From contig CABFPE010000041.1 in the NCBI GenBank assembly GCA_900660155.1, positions 895,158 through 959,157 of the forward strand: a DNA stretch of 64,000 nucleotides. Direction: 5' to 3'. Below are positions 45,965 through 60,289 of the stretch, one piece after another. This DNA is from Hofstenia miamia (Eukaryota; Xenacoelomorpha; Acoela; Hofsteniidae). Below the pieces are notes generated by a model. It was not told the origin of the DNA and searched no databases. It worked only from the letters and a program-made list of their open reading frames with translations. The position numbers were made by a program, and so were the translations under genes. The stretch's first letter is position 1. Every line of letters begins with the position of its first letter.

Positions 45965-48900
45965 ATGGAAGCCGGGGGCGAAGATGTCAATGGCTTAAAA
46001 ATCGAATCTGTATATAGTACTAATGAAATTCCACTAGAAGATTCACTGTTAGAAGAAAGTTTCTCCCCCGATTCCAGCAGTAGTCCTCAATCAGACGAGT
46101 GCTCATGTAACTCCGACGCCGAGGACGACGATGACAACGACAGTGGGATCGCATCGTCGGGTAATCACGACGATGAATCTGGCGGTGGCAATCTTTATGA
46201 TGATCTCTCACAAGAAAATATTCTCTCTACGTTGTTTTCCTTACCAGAAATGTACACAAATTCTTTGTCAAACTGCAGCACACGTCTTTTACATAAACCT
46301 CGGAACTCATCTTCAGATCCAATTGAAATCGACTATGAAGCTGATTTGGCAACAGAAGCAACTTCTTCACAGAATAACTCCACATCATCTAACTGTATGT
46401 AAAGCGATTTATCTTCTTGTATTAGCTGTTTCTCGAATCGGGGTTCAATTTGAAATATATGCTTGTTTTTGCCTCAATAATATATATATATATATATTGT
46501 TGAGGTTAGTTACTCCCATTGGTCTTAGAAAATCCTCATGTCTGAACAAATAAGTTTGGGTAGGAGTTTGAGTGTGTTTTTTAAATTGACTTTTCATTGA
46601 AAAATTATTAATTTGTAGCACAATGTTCCCCATATGTGTCTCAATATCTAACGATTTCCAAATAGGCTTGGGGAAAACAATTCAAAAATGTTTGCAAAGT
46701 AGTTTGTAAATTTTAAGAGAAAACCTGGAAAGTTTAACGTTCAACAAAATTTGCTTTTTTATAGCAAATTAGACATTGTAATATATCGACGATTTATATT
46801 TACTATATGTATAACATATTCGAAATACTGTTTTAATGTGAATTGGTATATAGAATTTGTTAATATTTTCTAGTTGTAGGGTTTCTTTGTAGTTTATTTT
46901 CGTCTATCATTTTGACATTTATGTCTGTTTTACACATTTCAAACTGAAAGTTAATATGCTACAAAGCTGATAAGGCAAACTGGACAAGTATGTGTAAAAT
47001 GATTCGCACGTGTTAAAGCGGCTAAATTCTTGTCTTCTGCTAATGATATTTTCTCCTTTCCCTCCATTTATTACAAATTGTTTTATTATATAGATTAGTG
47101 TTATTATTTTGCTAATTGCAATTTATATATTCATTCCATTCAGAAACCTTTGCTTATTTTAGTTTTAGAAGGGATTTATTTACCCCTTTCCACTGAAAAC
47201 CGGGTAGTACTTAATGAACAAATATTTTTTTCAGTCATATCCTTAATGTTTCAAGCGAACTGAAATCTTATTTTTAGATTAAGGGGAACTGTTTAAAACC
47301 GGTTTCAAACTGTAAGCTGTTTTTTTGTGTCATGTGTGCCTAAGACCCTTCTGTGAAATGTTTGTATTTGTAGCACTCATTAAATGTTTTCTTTCAAGAT
47401 TTTTCTGTTTACATTCGAATAAAGGAGAATTCCTCGTCTACTGTGATTACTGTGTCTAACCTGATTACTTTTCTTTTCACTGATCGGTTGATTTTAGCAA
47501 AGAAGCGTGTAAAGTTCCATTCAGTTGTTGTCTACTACTTTTCAAGAAGACAAGGTTTCACATGCATTCCTAGTCAGGGTGGATCAACTCTGGGTAATAT
47601 TTATCATTCATATGTTATTTTACATTTTCTCTTCATCTTACTATGTAAACTAGAGAGCAACGTAGATATTGCAATTACTATATGCCAACTTCGTAAACAT
47701 TTTTGCTAATAAGACAAAGTTTGAGATTTGCGGACAGGAAAATTGAGTAACCGGATTTATTTCTAGATTTCGTTGCCAATACCATAGCTTTACCCGTAGC
47801 CGAGTATTTGCCGTAAAAAATCGAATCTCAACTATATAAATTCTCAATTATATAAATTGCGCTATCATATGTTGCAATTTGTTGTATTTGACATTTCCTA
47901 TGCCCATTGTAGTTAATTCAATTATTTCAAGTTTTCAAGTTTTTTATTCTTGAAGAAGCCATATTGTTTCAAAAAGTCGCTACTTTTATCTTTCTCCAAT
48001 ATTATTCAACCCGTAAGTTTGTGCGTGCATCTTGGATAGTGGGTATTTAAGAAGTCCATAGTCATCGTCATGGGTGATAAGATCTTGGAATCTTTGAATT
48101 GTCTTCTTATTTAACCTAACAGTAAACTGTGAGGTGCGATCTTTTAAATTATGAGTTTGAGACTGTCTCATATCGCAAAGGAAATCCATTCACGCTAATC
48201 TATTATTTACAACTTTGCACTACATTGTCGTGAATGGCGCTATAAGTTTGTTAGATCGTTATATTTTATTTACTCTTCTTACTCATTTTCTGATAAAGAC
48301 TATCGATTTTATCTAGCTAAATATTTTGCTCACGCACTAATGCTATTTCCTAACTTTTCATTTTTCTTCTGTTATTTGGTATACTTTTTAAAAGCATTAC
48401 TTCATCTTTCTCCCCTGCAATTTCACTTTTTTCGAATTGGTTGCTCACCACTTCTGAAAGACTTGCTGTATAAAAGAAGCAACTGCATTTTTTGCAGTGT
48501 TATGAACAGCGTTGGTTGAAAAAAATACGGGTACTTAAAACGTTTTTTCAATATTTTTTCAGATGTTGTTTTAATACAAAATGACTCTTTGTCTGTCATT
48601 TTATACGTTAGATTATTATCTGTTAGTTTATGTTTATCCATTTTCAATATTACCTTGCTTTTTTCAATATTATACTTGTTTTATGCACAAATTCATCTTT
48701 GTTATTAGTGAAAAATTGTTTTTTCCTACAATAACAATGTTTTTATTAAACACTGCTTGTCATGGAGCCAGAGAAAGAAAATGAACTCAGCCCTAATAAT
48801 AGGCAACATTCTGAAAATTTTACCCAACAAGTGAAAAAAATTTTCTCAATGTTATAAAAACTTAATGCTAGTGATCACAATTTCCTTTCGATCATACTTG

Positions 48901-51900
48901 TCAATCATTGGTTCAAAAGTGGAAGGCTTACTTATTTTTATACATTCAGTCAAAATCAGTACAAAAATGTAAGGTTAATTCAAGAAACGAGATTCTTAAG
49001 AGCAAAATTTGGTGGTTCTAGATATCAATATTGGATTCTGTCACAATGTCACATGCTTGAAGAATTTGAAATGATAATGATTTAGGGATGAGTCTGAAGC
49101 ATTCGATCAAAGAAACCTTTCCCATTGACGAGTACGATCGGCATTTTAGGCAGTTACGGCGACGAATTCTCATTGAGCAGCATCTTCTCGCTGATTCACA
49201 CGAGTTCGAAATCGATGACTCACTCTTTTTGCAGGTAAAATTGTTTCTCAAATATACCAACCACTTTCAAAATGTCTTATCACTTTCACCTAACAATTTA
49301 ATTACATCTCCATATTTTCCAGGGATTATCCTAATTTTCAGTTCTTCACAACCCGCCGTTATTATTTGCTTTGGTTCTACTTGAATTTTCATTTCACTTT
49401 GTACTCACAACCATTTCGTTTTTATTATGCATAGGCCCGGTTTTAGGGGCAGAGGACGGCTCCCTCTCCTCTTTTCAAAAATTATCTTAAACTTGAGTAT
49501 TGTGGTAAAATATAAATTTTTCATTGCTTTCATAAGAGAAAAGCCAATTTTTTAAAAACATTTCTGCTTTCCCTGGAATAATTTAGCTCTCATGTGCTTA
49601 AACATAAATCTTAAAATTTTTGTTGAGGTTCTCATAAATCATTGCATTTTTTTGCAAAATATGATTAGATTTTGTAAAACCTGCAAATAAATAAGCGCTT
49701 TATAACAAAAAAATGTAACCGCCCTCTTTCAAAATTTTCTACGATTGCGTCTGATTATGTGTGCTGATATTTGTTCAAATTTTGTTTGACAAAGACAGAC
49801 ACTGAAAACTCATGTATTTTGCTTAAACCGCATATTTCTATGAATATTTTTCTTCTTATCTGTACTGTAGTTTCTAATTTTTACGAATCCTAGCTGTTCA
49901 GTTTTTATTTCTCCGAATTATTATTTCGAATTCCTTATTACTTCGCGAGAGTTTCCAACATTTTTTGAATGGTTCAATTTATGCAGTTTACTTACATTGT
50001 TTTTAACGATTTATATATATATATATATATATATAATTTTAAAACAATGCACATGAACACTCGGTTGATGTTAACTGATGCATATCACATTGGATTTTTT
50101 CAGTTTTGACATGTTTTTGGAAATAGGGTGTTTTAAGTAAGCATGTTTTTTACAATTTTTTTGGATGTCCTTTTTCAAAAACGCATATAATTTTATGAAA
50201 AGTTTGGGATTAGTCAATTCGGACTTTCGTCACTTGCCATTTACCTTGAGAATTAATGTTGATAATTTAATTTTTGCTACTAAGTGTTTTCAGCAACGTT
50301 TTCGTACTCAATACTGTTCTAAGAGCAAAAAACATTGTTTCAAACACTTAAGGCTCTTTTATGTAAAAAAATCATTTTGTGCCAGCCTTAAATTTGTGTA
50401 AACTTCACATTTTAAACGTCGACTATTCTGTATGTAATGAGCCGAAAATGAAAGATATTTTTAAATGTCACCATCAGTTGTTCTCCATCAATTGCTTTTC
50501 ATATTACACATTTGTAAAGGAGAACGTATTTTGCAGAACTTTCCTAAGCACCCACGCATTGGCTGAAATACCATTGCTATTGTAAATGTCTGCTACCTAC
50601 GCTAACATTTACAGAATTTTTTAAATAATTTAAGTTTTCTACGCAGATAAACAACATTTCTGTCTCCTTCATTCTTTCCTCAGTACTTGTTTGTAAAGTA
50701 GCGTAAAATTAGCGTCGTGCGTAATAGTTGCAAAAATTGATAATACCGAACTGCAGCAAGTTTTTTTCGCAGAATTTTAATTCTCGCAAATTATCTGCAC
50801 ATGTACTAAGCAGATTATTTTACGGATATATTTTTTAGTTTTACAAATAATTAATACCGGTAGCTATATGTTATTGTTTCACTACATGAGGTTCTAGTTG
50901 TGTTCACGTTGGATTGGTGTTTTGCGGCTGGAGCTTTTTTTGGCTGGTCGTTAATTGTTATTTATAGCCACAGTCGGCCGCGAACGGAAAGTTTTTATTT
51001 TATATGATATTCACAACATTTCTCATAATTTGCACTCACTTTAAATAAAACTCATTATTTATTGTAAAACCCCGGTTTAGTTGAGTTTGAAAATCAAAGC
51101 AAAAGTTAAACTGACGGCTGCTAAAAATAGTGACTTGAAAATTCTGTAAAAACCGATTGCCATGTCGACAACTTTGAATCAATTCTCAACAATATTACCT
51201 AATGGAGTAATTTATATGAAAGTCCCCATATTCTAAGAAATAGTATAGCAAACTGGTCTTGCCAAGTTCAAAAAAGTTCTAAGGATTCTTTTTTAGAATT
51301 AACAAACCGAATGCTAGAGGCATCATACAATATTGAATGCTTACAAAACAAAATGTGAAACAAAATGTATATTGATAAGTCTTTTTCATGTGTTGTTATG
51401 CAAAATTTAATATTCAAGTGAGTATGAGTTTATTGAATAGCTTAAGAGGCCGAAAATTTAAATCTACAGGTAAATTGGTCAGGTTTGTGAGAACAGGCTT
51501 TGCAGACTTTGTAACAGGTTTGTGAAGAGAAATAAAATCCAATTTTAATAGTACAAACAAATCAATACCAAGACACCAATAAAATTGAATATTTTTATCG
51601 AAAACCAATCTACATTTTCTTTAAGTAATTGATTTCCAATTGAATTTACTGATTTCAATTCACAATGCTTCTTTAGAATGAGTAGCACATGGATTTGGAA
51701 CAGCACCAAAGAGCGGGCCTTACGGTCAGTAGATAATTTAACGGTGACCCACAATCAAATTTATAAATTGGATTTGTTAAACCAAATTTTCACTTAAATT
51801 TGTTCCTTTTTACTACCACTATTGTCCACAATCCTAAAACATTAGTACAATAATACTTCGTACTAGTTTATAATATAGTACTGATTTGCATTTCTCTATA

Positions 51901-52164
51901 TTCCTCAAATAGAAAAACCTAAAAGAAATTTATTTAGTTAATCCAATCAATGCTTTTCTTTCTATTATTTTGTATCTATGTATAATTTCGGCCCTCGGGT
52001 CACTCGCGGGTCAACCATGACTTAGAAATCGAGTGTAGCTTAATTTAATTATAATGCAATGAATAAGGAATTCATTATTGTTGTTTGTAATAGTAGTGCA
52101 AAAATTAGCAATAATTAGAAACTGAGTGCTTTTTGTTTACTGTTTCAAAAGTGCTTACGAAATG

Positions 52165-52201
<37 letters not shown>

Positions 52202-55200
52202 CTATATAATAGAATTTACTTTGGCATAATTATAGTAGAGGTCGATTTGTTTCGTTGTTGTAGATTGAATGGAGATGAAAACAATCTGTTGTAGCCTGTT
52301 TTCCGTTTTTGTCAATCTGTTAAATGTTTTATACGCTTTAGTCTATTAAATTAGATTTATTCTTCAATTGTCGAAAATAATTTATTTGGGATGAATCATG
52401 GAGAGGCAAAAGTTATTTGGCAAATGACCGGCTTAGACAAGGTTTTGTAATTTTTCGAAAACTACATGTACTCCCTGGTCGCTGGGGGGCAATTTTTGAG
52501 AAACTACATGGTCTGGGAGTTGGGCCAAATAATGACGACCCACTTCCACCCTTGGACTGTTTTACTGGTGTGATTGCCTACAGGGTCCAATATATGTCAT
52601 AATCATCCACTTCATCTCTTATTAAGATTTTAATGCTAAATTATTAAGTCAAGGGAATTTTAACTTAATAGCAACATATTTCGCCATGAGAATTTTCATG
52701 TTCATGTATAATTCTCTTTCATCAAGGTTCACTGATTTCTTGTAACTCTCATTTGAATTCGAATTCGACTACTACAAAATGACTGGATATACATTTTTCA
52801 TTAAAAATTCCGACTGTTACAAATGATCAAGTAATTTAATTTGTGGATGCATCTCTATCAAAGTTTAAATATATAGTGACTTCACGCACTCATCTTATAT
52901 TTGGTCGCCCCCCCCCCTCACACCTGGGCCACAATGATAAACTACTCCATTTTCAACAGTATCTAGATTTTAGTTAAACATAGATTTTTAATTCAAAATC
53001 AAAGCTGGACGGAAGTTTAACAAAAAACGGGAAATTATCTCTATTTATTAAGTATATTATGTATAAATTGTAATCCGTCTTGTTTCTATTTGACTTCATC
53101 ACTAAGCAACTAAATTTTTGTAATCTTAAAACAGCTATATTTGAAGACTATGCATGTATCAAAATCGCAATGATCAGATGTTAGTTCAATTCAAAAATGA
53201 AGCCTGAGATTTAAGAAACCGAATTGTCAGGATTTTTAAAAAGTTAACGGTTTTTAGGTTTTATTGCCTAATATGGATCGCTCATTTCAATCTATTTTTT
53301 AGAATTATTTTCAACAAAATATTGCATTTTGTAATCAACCTGTTTTCTCTTGGGTTTAATGTATGCAGATGAAGTTGACATAAAGTTTTTAAACAGAATT
53401 TGCATCTAGTTTGTTAGCAAACCAGCAAATGAAGCATATATCAACAAATCGAAATGGCAATTGTGAGTTGTGCTTTGACACGTCACGAAATTCATCAACA
53501 ACGAAAATGAAAAATTTCATTTTTTGTTGACTACGAATGATTTCTGATCAAATAATTCAGGCCATTACCCTAATCAATTTATTTTGTAAAAGTGGATTAT
53601 TATTTTTATTATACCTTGCATTGTGCATTGAATACAAACTCACGATTTGGGAGGGGAGAGAGAGGAGCACGAGGGCTATAGCCCCCTCCCCCCCCCCTCT
53701 AGCGACACCACTGAATTCAAAATTTTTGATTTGATCAAAGCAATGTCATTCTCTCTTGTACTCCTCGACAAGTTTTATAAGCGCTTATAAGACATTTTTA
53801 ATCAATTCACTCTGATTATCTTTAATTTCGAAAAAATAGTACGATGTTTGTTGTAACTATTTAAAGTCTGCGAAAAAACTAGTTATTGCAAAATTGATTT
53901 AAGTGGAGCATTTTTGACCGATTTCGTATGTATTGTATTTATATTTCATTTGTATATTTATGGTGACTAAAATGAAAGAGACAATGATATGTTTATTTTA
54001 ACAAAAACAGGCAACAATATGAAACATGTGTTAATTTATAACATAGTCTCACCAAAGTTAAGGAACAGTTGACAGTAATCTGTCTCAACTTAGTTTTAGA
54101 ACTCCTCCATCTAAATGCTTTTCAGGAAATGCAGCAACCTCTTCAACATTCCTTTCTCATCACCAAAGTTAATCGGGTTGGGTTGTCATAGCAGTTCCAT
54201 GTCACTTCTGTTGATAAATTCGTTGGTAAATGTTGCAGCATTGTCTATTTGAAGGAGGAAATCACTAAGGTGTGATGGGCATATGCCTAATTTACCCATA
54301 TCTCTCAGCCAGAATACAGAAAATATATAAGATATGCTGAATCGACTGTTATTGTTGGAATATGACATTTCTTGTTTGAAAGTATATATTACAAAAAGCA
54401 TGGTCTTCTTTTTTTTCGTCAGCCCCTCCGTGAAATAGCTGGTTTTGCTTATTTTCTGCAACCAAGCATTTGTTTTGTGCTGTTGAGAGTAGTGGGTTTC
54501 ATCAATGGAGGAATAATGATATGTTGTCGCACATCATTAGCAGTTATCTGGATACATTGTTAAGAGAATACTATATATTTTTGCTGCTGATTCGCCAAAT
54601 TCAAGCATACAATTTTAAATTATCATTCATAACATTAATTATACATCCATATTTATATTTCTATTAAGTAATAGAATTAAAATACATTTTTTAATACTAT
54701 ATATCCAAGTCTCTTTCTTTTTTAGTCACACCAAGTATTCTTTTCTGTTTGCATCCTTTTTCTATAGATTATGTGGGATTGTCTGGGTGTTGTTTGATAA
54801 TACCACTCGAGTTATTAATAATCTGTTGTTTTTTGTCAAATGTACTCCCATTCAAATGTATTTTTCAACTATTATTAAATGTGTTGCTTCTGTAATCAAG
54901 ATTTATGAAGGAATGATGTTTTAGTAAAGAAATTCTACTATTTAAATGTCATGGTAAATTGGAATTGAGGTGTAGTAGACGCCTCAAGATGAACATATGC
55001 AGTGATCTTTTGTTTCAAGTCTTTGAATTGGCGGCATTTAAATGTATCGCAAATACTTTGATTGAAGATATTTGGAGTCACCTCCTTATTATGCGAACGC
55101 GAATTTAAATTAATTTGCTTTGTCCCTTTAATGTTAAATCTAGTAAATTAACGTGATGGAATTGAAATGAATACATGATTTTTGCATGTTTTGTGTACGG

Positions 55201-57184
55201 TCTTTCTCTTCCATTATGTGGCGAGACAAGTCGTCGCCCAAATCATTTTACGCTTTGTTCCTCCATCCGATGGAATAGTCAATTAGGATTTTATTAGTCT
55301 TTTTTCTGTTTAATACGCTATGTAATTTGAATTGAATATTTTATCACATGTATTTGTAGTAGCTAATTAATTATATACTCTTGATATTCAATTCTTTCTA
55401 TATTTCTTTATGAGTTACTCTTATCAAGAACCCTTGCATGCCTAGAATTTTCAGCCTCAACTCAACTTAACATTAACCTTGCGAGCTCATGTTAAGTAGC
55501 ACGAAGGTAAACGACAATCTGATTCTTGGACTCGTTTAAATGCTTCTTTTGAGACCAAAGCCTCGCAGAGATTTCAGTCTTGTTCCTCAATATTAAATTC
55601 TGATGCTATCATTACATTACACAATTGCAGTTCAAAATGAGTTTAATGTGTGTCGACCTTTTTGGATTTTTAGTTGTTTCAGTAAATTTAGTGTCATTTT
55701 ATTATAAGATAGTGCGGCTGTATACACAAATGTCCGCCCATACCACAATGTCATTGTACCAATCAAGATATTGTTGTTGATGTAATATTTTCAATGATCT
55801 AGAATCATCTAATACTAAAACAAAGACAAAAAATTATAAACTTTATTTTTTGTAGTTTTTGATTTCTGCATATGATACTGGTTATATATTTCCTTTTCAA
55901 GTGATTTCTTTCCTTAGATGTGTCTTGTGTCTACGTCTAGGCACTGGCTTAGTTCAGAATTGGTGTGATATTTTCATTTTGGATAAAATATTCGGAAACT
56001 GACATCCATTATTTTGTATTCACTGCATAAGTTTACTACGGAAATTCTCACTGACAGTAAAATAAGAGCGCTATGTTCACATGATGGATACCTTCCTTAT
56101 TCCTAACTTCAGAATTTCCCGCTACTGACAACATACATTTGTAGGAGAACTGGGCGGCTAGCCACGCATCAAGAAATTGAACACTCTAAGAGTGATTTTA
56201 CCAAACCGCATCATTCGCAAGACCTTAGCTCATGTGACAACTTTGTGCAGGGATATTTAAAATCTGTTTCTTAGCGGAACTAACAATAATACAGAAATTT
56301 GAGAGAATTCTAACAGCGATTCCTGCTATTACTCCAGTGGTATTGCGACGTGTCAGTGAGAATTACCATGTACGCAATTTTCGCTTATGTAATAAACTCA
56401 TACCAATCAATATTGTTCGTTTTGAATATCAAAAAGGGGGTTTGACTGCCGCACCCTGTATTTCTCTATCATTTTGAGTTATTCCACTATTATTTAAAAC
56501 TTGTGAATAACTCGTTGCATGTTCTCTTTGATAATAGGTTGAGAATCGATCTTAGCTAATATTAACCACATTGTTTAGTATATTAGTTAATAGCTTATTG
56601 AATTTAACCAACTGTTTTAGCCAGTGCCATTTAAAAAGAGAAGACTACTTTTAATTGCTGCGGGTGTGAAAAAGATCGAACTCGTTGAAAAGCAGGAATG
56701 TGCTGAGATTCGAACATCTCGTGAACAGTGTGGTTGCAATTGTCGTGTAGTATGCGATCCTGCTACTTGTCTGTGCGCATTGCACGGGATTAAGTGTCAG
56801 GTAGACAGACCTGCTTTCCCATGCGGTTGTAGCAAAGAACATTGCCGGAATCCTGCTGGTCGAATCGAGTTCAATGCTGTTCGCGTGCGAACCCACTTTC
56901 TTGCTACGCTTCTTCGAATTGAACGTGACTGTGTTAGTGACTTAACCGGCACTCGCGGAGAGTGTCTTAATCAGTGTTGCTCCGGTGGCAACAACAGTCG
57001 AGCACCCACCTATCCATCACCTAACGACAAATTTTTCTATCATGCAAACAGCAATCCTTGTGCTGATACTGACGGGGCATTACCACCAATTTCACAATTT
57101 AGTTTATATACTCAATCCAATGAACTTGATGGGCCCCCGCCGCCAAAGGTCGCTAGATGGGACAGTGTGGAGGAAGTAGTTTAA
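45965..57184 (+). CDS. CSRNP: CSRNP/AXUD1-family cysteine/serine-rich nuclear protein
   Basis: Exons are 45965-46394, 47498-47593, 49086-49234 and 56621-57184. All introns are GT-AG and phases agree (1,239 bases, 412 aa). Residues 1-143 are acidic and serine-rich (DDDDNDSG). Exon 2 carries [20 protein letters not shown] and PSQGGSTLG, the family's first conserved block. Exon 3 adds the charged [13 protein letters not shown] helix. Exon 4 carries the basic [16 protein letters not shown] and the cysteine-rich core ([41 protein letters not shown]) ending [11 protein letters not shown]. In vertebrates and flies these are nuclear, sequence-specific transcription regulators (AXIN1-induced CSRNP1). 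The C-terminal tail after the core is about 90 residues, much shorter than in human paralogues. The last intron is 7.4 kb, against about 1.1 and 1.5 kb for the others. The paralogue number is not assigned because invertebrates usually have a single gene. Confidence 0.92.
46468..46508. repeat. (TA)n tract bounded by CCTCAA/TTGAGG inverted repeat
   Basis: A short TA run in CSRNP intron 1 sits between CCTCAATA and TGTTGAGG and could form a hairpin. It lies about 75 bases after the exon 1 donor. Confidence 0.6.
50012..50035. repeat. (TA)n microsatellite
   Basis: A TA run in CSRNP intron 3. Confidence 0.85.
52168..52199. repeat. (TA)n microsatellite
   Basis: A TA run in CSRNP intron 3. Confidence 0.85.
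53650..53713 (-). mobile_element. Solo hAT-like terminus
   Basis: On the minus strand this reads CAGTGGTGTCGCTAGAGGGG and continues with G-rich sequence and GGGGGCTATAGCCC. The CAGTGG start with a G-tract is typical of hAT ends. No inverted partner was seen. Confidence 0.45.
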
Positions 57185-57840
57185 TATATTGCATTTAATC
57201 AGGGATTGGGCAAAGCCCATTTGTGCCCAGTTAGTCTTCTTGGTAGTTTCATTTATTTTATATGGTTTTATCATTAAATGATAAATTGTTGCAATCGGAG
57301 AATTGTTAATTAATGCTCAAGTATATATTTTTGTACATTCGTAGTTTAGAGTGCTAGTTTTGTTTTGCCATCTCTTGTTTTTTCTATTTTGTGCAGTTTT
57401 CAATTTTAATTATGTTCTTGCATTTAATATTTAGAATTTTTTATTCTTGGAATTTGTTTGTTCGCAGATATTGTAATTGTTTGTAGTCTAATTCTTTCAG
57501 GTGTTATCATTAAGCCTATTTTGTACAGAATTATTTTATATGTAATTGAATGATAAAATATTGCTTACTGTTTCTTTCTAACAATAAGACTAGTTTACTT
57601 AAATCTCTAGTTGATATTTTTCAATTGTTATTTGTGAATTAGAAAAATAGAAAATTACTTATTTGATATATTGAATATCCAAGTCCTAAATAATATACCA
57701 ACGGATATCAAGTACATTAAACTTCTTTGATTGCTGACATCTCAGGTGTTAATAAATATGAAGTTTTTGTTACCGATTTTTTCATATCACCAGTAGCTGA
57801 TGTGCAATATTTAACAATATATATAGACTCAAATAGGTTA
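57185..57840 (+). other. Probable CSRNP 3' untranslated region and intergenic DNA
   Basis: T-rich sequence follows the stop codon. It contains several AATAAA-like hexamers (for example near 57751), so the true polyadenylation site cannot be chosen. No coding frame. Confidence 0.4.
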
Positions 57841-59225
57841 CACTAAAAGATTTATTTGAAGAAATTCTTTAATAAAAATATTTTTGTAAATGAATTAATG
57901 AACTTTAACTGGAATGATTATTACTTTGGCACAACAGTGGAGCAAAAAATGTTTATAATTGATAATTTGACAAGTATTTATCGTAAGCTTTATCCAATTA
58001 CAAAGATTTTAAAAAGTTTAAAACTCATTTTAGATTCGCTGCCATATTATATAAAATATTACATTCGTGGAATTACTAATTAAAATTTTGTAATGAAAAA
58101 TTGATGAACTTAAGCGAGCTCGATTACTACGTAGACGGTGGATCCAAAATTGCTTATGATTGATAAGTTGCCAAGTATCAAACGTTTGTCCAATTACAAA
58201 TACAAAAAAATATAATACGAAGATAGGATAACGTGACATGAATTTTTATCCAAATAAGAGATATCGCTAATCTTCTAGGTGAAGGCTTTAAATAATTAGG
58301 AATGAACTGCAGTGTATCTCCGTAGTTTAAACATTAATATCGCAATATTGCAAAACTGACCCCTATAAAACAAGTTTTATTACTTTGGTAGAATTTTATA
58401 AAGAATCAAGGAAAATATATTAAAACAAAGCCAAATGTTATTTCGAATTTCCGCCCTTGTTATTGAACTGCACTTTCGATGATTTGACTGACTTTTGAAT
58501 CAATGTTTGAAAAATTGAACATATTCTGAGCACTTAAAAATTTAAAAAATCGACTAAATATGCCCAATTTTTTAAAGATTGAGTAATTCACAGGCTTGCA
58601 GTCATATGTTGTATACAGAACAACACATACAATGTCCAATATATAAAGAAGAAATTGAACCAATGAAAAAACCAATCCAGTATCAATATGTTGATTCAAA
58701 ATGAAAATTCAATAGACACCAAATATTCAATGACCTTTTATTACTAAATTGGGAATGTTTCTTTAATTTAGAAAATGTTTAGATGTTTATCGATATTTTG
58801 GAAAAGAAAAGCGAACATTTCTAATCATTTAAATCAAAGAACAATTACATTTGGTAAAACTAAGTATAATAGAAAAGTAATGAAGAACAGATTCCTAAAT
58901 TATTCAATATCACTATGTAACAAATTGGATTACAGCACCAGAAGTGAAAAAAAATTTACAATATTTAAGAAGTTGAAAAACATGATTACACAACAAAATA
59001 TCAATTATCTGACTAATTATAGAGTAAGATGTGCAACTCAAGAACAATAAGTAAAAATATTTATTAAGTTCTATGTAATTTATAAACTTAACTAAGAAAC
59101 AAACATTTACTGACATAACTAAGCTCATATGAAGAAAGTTGCATTATTTATGTTCTTAAGTTTGTAAACTTAATTCATGTATATGTACATGAGAACTTAA
59201 ATATATGTTGTTGTTGATAAAAAAC
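57841..59225 (+). mobile_element. Degenerate LINE fragment A
   Basis: The frame 57856-58083 (FVNELMNFNWNDYYFGTTVE, then LYPITKILKS) resembles the linker between endonuclease and reverse transcriptase in LINE ORF2. A divergent direct copy of the same stretch follows at about 58090-58205. The frame at 58775-59050 (QRTITFGKTKYNRKVM) recalls LINE C-terminal sequence. The piece ends with a short TTG tail near 59205-59217. It is heavily decayed and the family is not assigned. Confidence 0.45.
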
Positions 59226-59239
59226 TAAAATTTAATACT

Positions 59240-59965
59240 GATAATTTAAATTATCTTTACAATAAACAATGCCCACTTATAAAGATAAAGCAAACTAAGT
59301 CTTATAAAAAAATTACTGAAATGGAAACAATGGATAAAAAATGAAACTAAGCTTTTAATTAAAATAAAACATACTAGGTATATAAAATACTGTAAGGATA
59401 AGAATATAGCAAACTTTTTTGAATATAAGAAACCAAGTAGATAATAAATGTAAACAAGATTTAAATATTCTTTTGAAACACTCTTTTGAAAACAAAAATA
59501 TTTCACAAATATGGAAATTCATTTCTTGTTTTTTCCAAAACAAAAAATTGTTGGAAGTTCTAACATAAGAAAAACGAAGATGGTGAAATTATTGAAAACA
59601 GAAAATTAATAGCTACCATACTAAATGAATCATTTATAAAAATAGGAAAATTTAATGATTGTTAACAAAGAAATATTCATAATCAAGAACAAATGATAAT
59701 TCTTAAGAATTTAAGAGACAAGAAAAAATTTTATTTTACTTTTGTAACACTACAGCAATTTAAGGAAACATCAGGACATATAAAAGTTATCAAGTCTCAG
59801 AGATCAAGCAAAACACCAACATGGTATATAAAAGTGTAATGAAGGCCATAAGTAGACCACTATATGATTTATTAAATAAATGCATTAATGTAGGTGTTTT
59901 TCCAGAGGAATTGAAATTTCAGAAATAATACCTATATACAAAAATGGTGATATTGATGAAGCTAC
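59240..59965 (+). mobile_element. Degenerate LINE fragment B (linker plus start of reverse transcriptase)
   Basis: Plus-strand frames read IKIKHTRYIKYCKDKNIANF, then an IATILNESFIKIGKF block equivalent to the F-N-YF-NIG motif. Next comes ISRPLYDLLNKCINVGVFPE and EIIPIYKNGDIDEATKY, the first reverse-transcriptase motifs. Frame changes occur between blocks. The element stops abruptly near 59965, where minus-strand LTR-element sequence begins. Confidence 0.65.
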
Positions 59966-60289
59966 TAAATACGCAGAATCATGTTCAGCTGCTGGTATAT
60001 CGTTCATACCACTATCAGTGGGAGCTCTAGGCGGATGGTAACCAATTGCTATCAAAGTATTCTCCAAGATGTTTTCTATGTCTTCTGCCAGAAGTGCCTC
60101 TTGCGATCTGAATACGATTTCTACATATTTTTTACAGCGGCAAATGCTACACTTCTATTATTAAGATATGATGTTCATTTATCCATTAACTTAAACAGGA
60201 TGGCTTTATTGTCATTTTCCTCTTTTCTGCGGTTATTATTTCTTCCTGCACTTTTATTGTTCTTGTTGTGTAGTCTATGACATATCCAT

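Larger units (their letters stand above)
49235..56620 (+). other. CSRNP intron 3 (7.4 kb)
   Basis: The donor is CAG|GTAAAATTG and the acceptor AACTGTTTTAG. The intron holds TA tracts at 50012-50035 and 52168-52199, a solo hAT-like end at 53650-53713, and a possible hAT-like end near 49434 (CATAGGCCCGGTTTTAGGGG). No further exon is recognised. Confidence 0.75.

Noticed and set aside
46131..46553. 140-codon plus-strand frame overlapping CSRNP exon 1
   Set aside because: It is an out-of-frame shadow of exon 1 that runs on into intron 1 and a TA tract.
49434..49760. Possible complete hAT element (CATAGGCCCGGTTTTAGGGG start)
   Set aside because: The right-hand similar sequence near 49720 is in direct, not inverted, orientation and no target duplication was found; at best a solo end.
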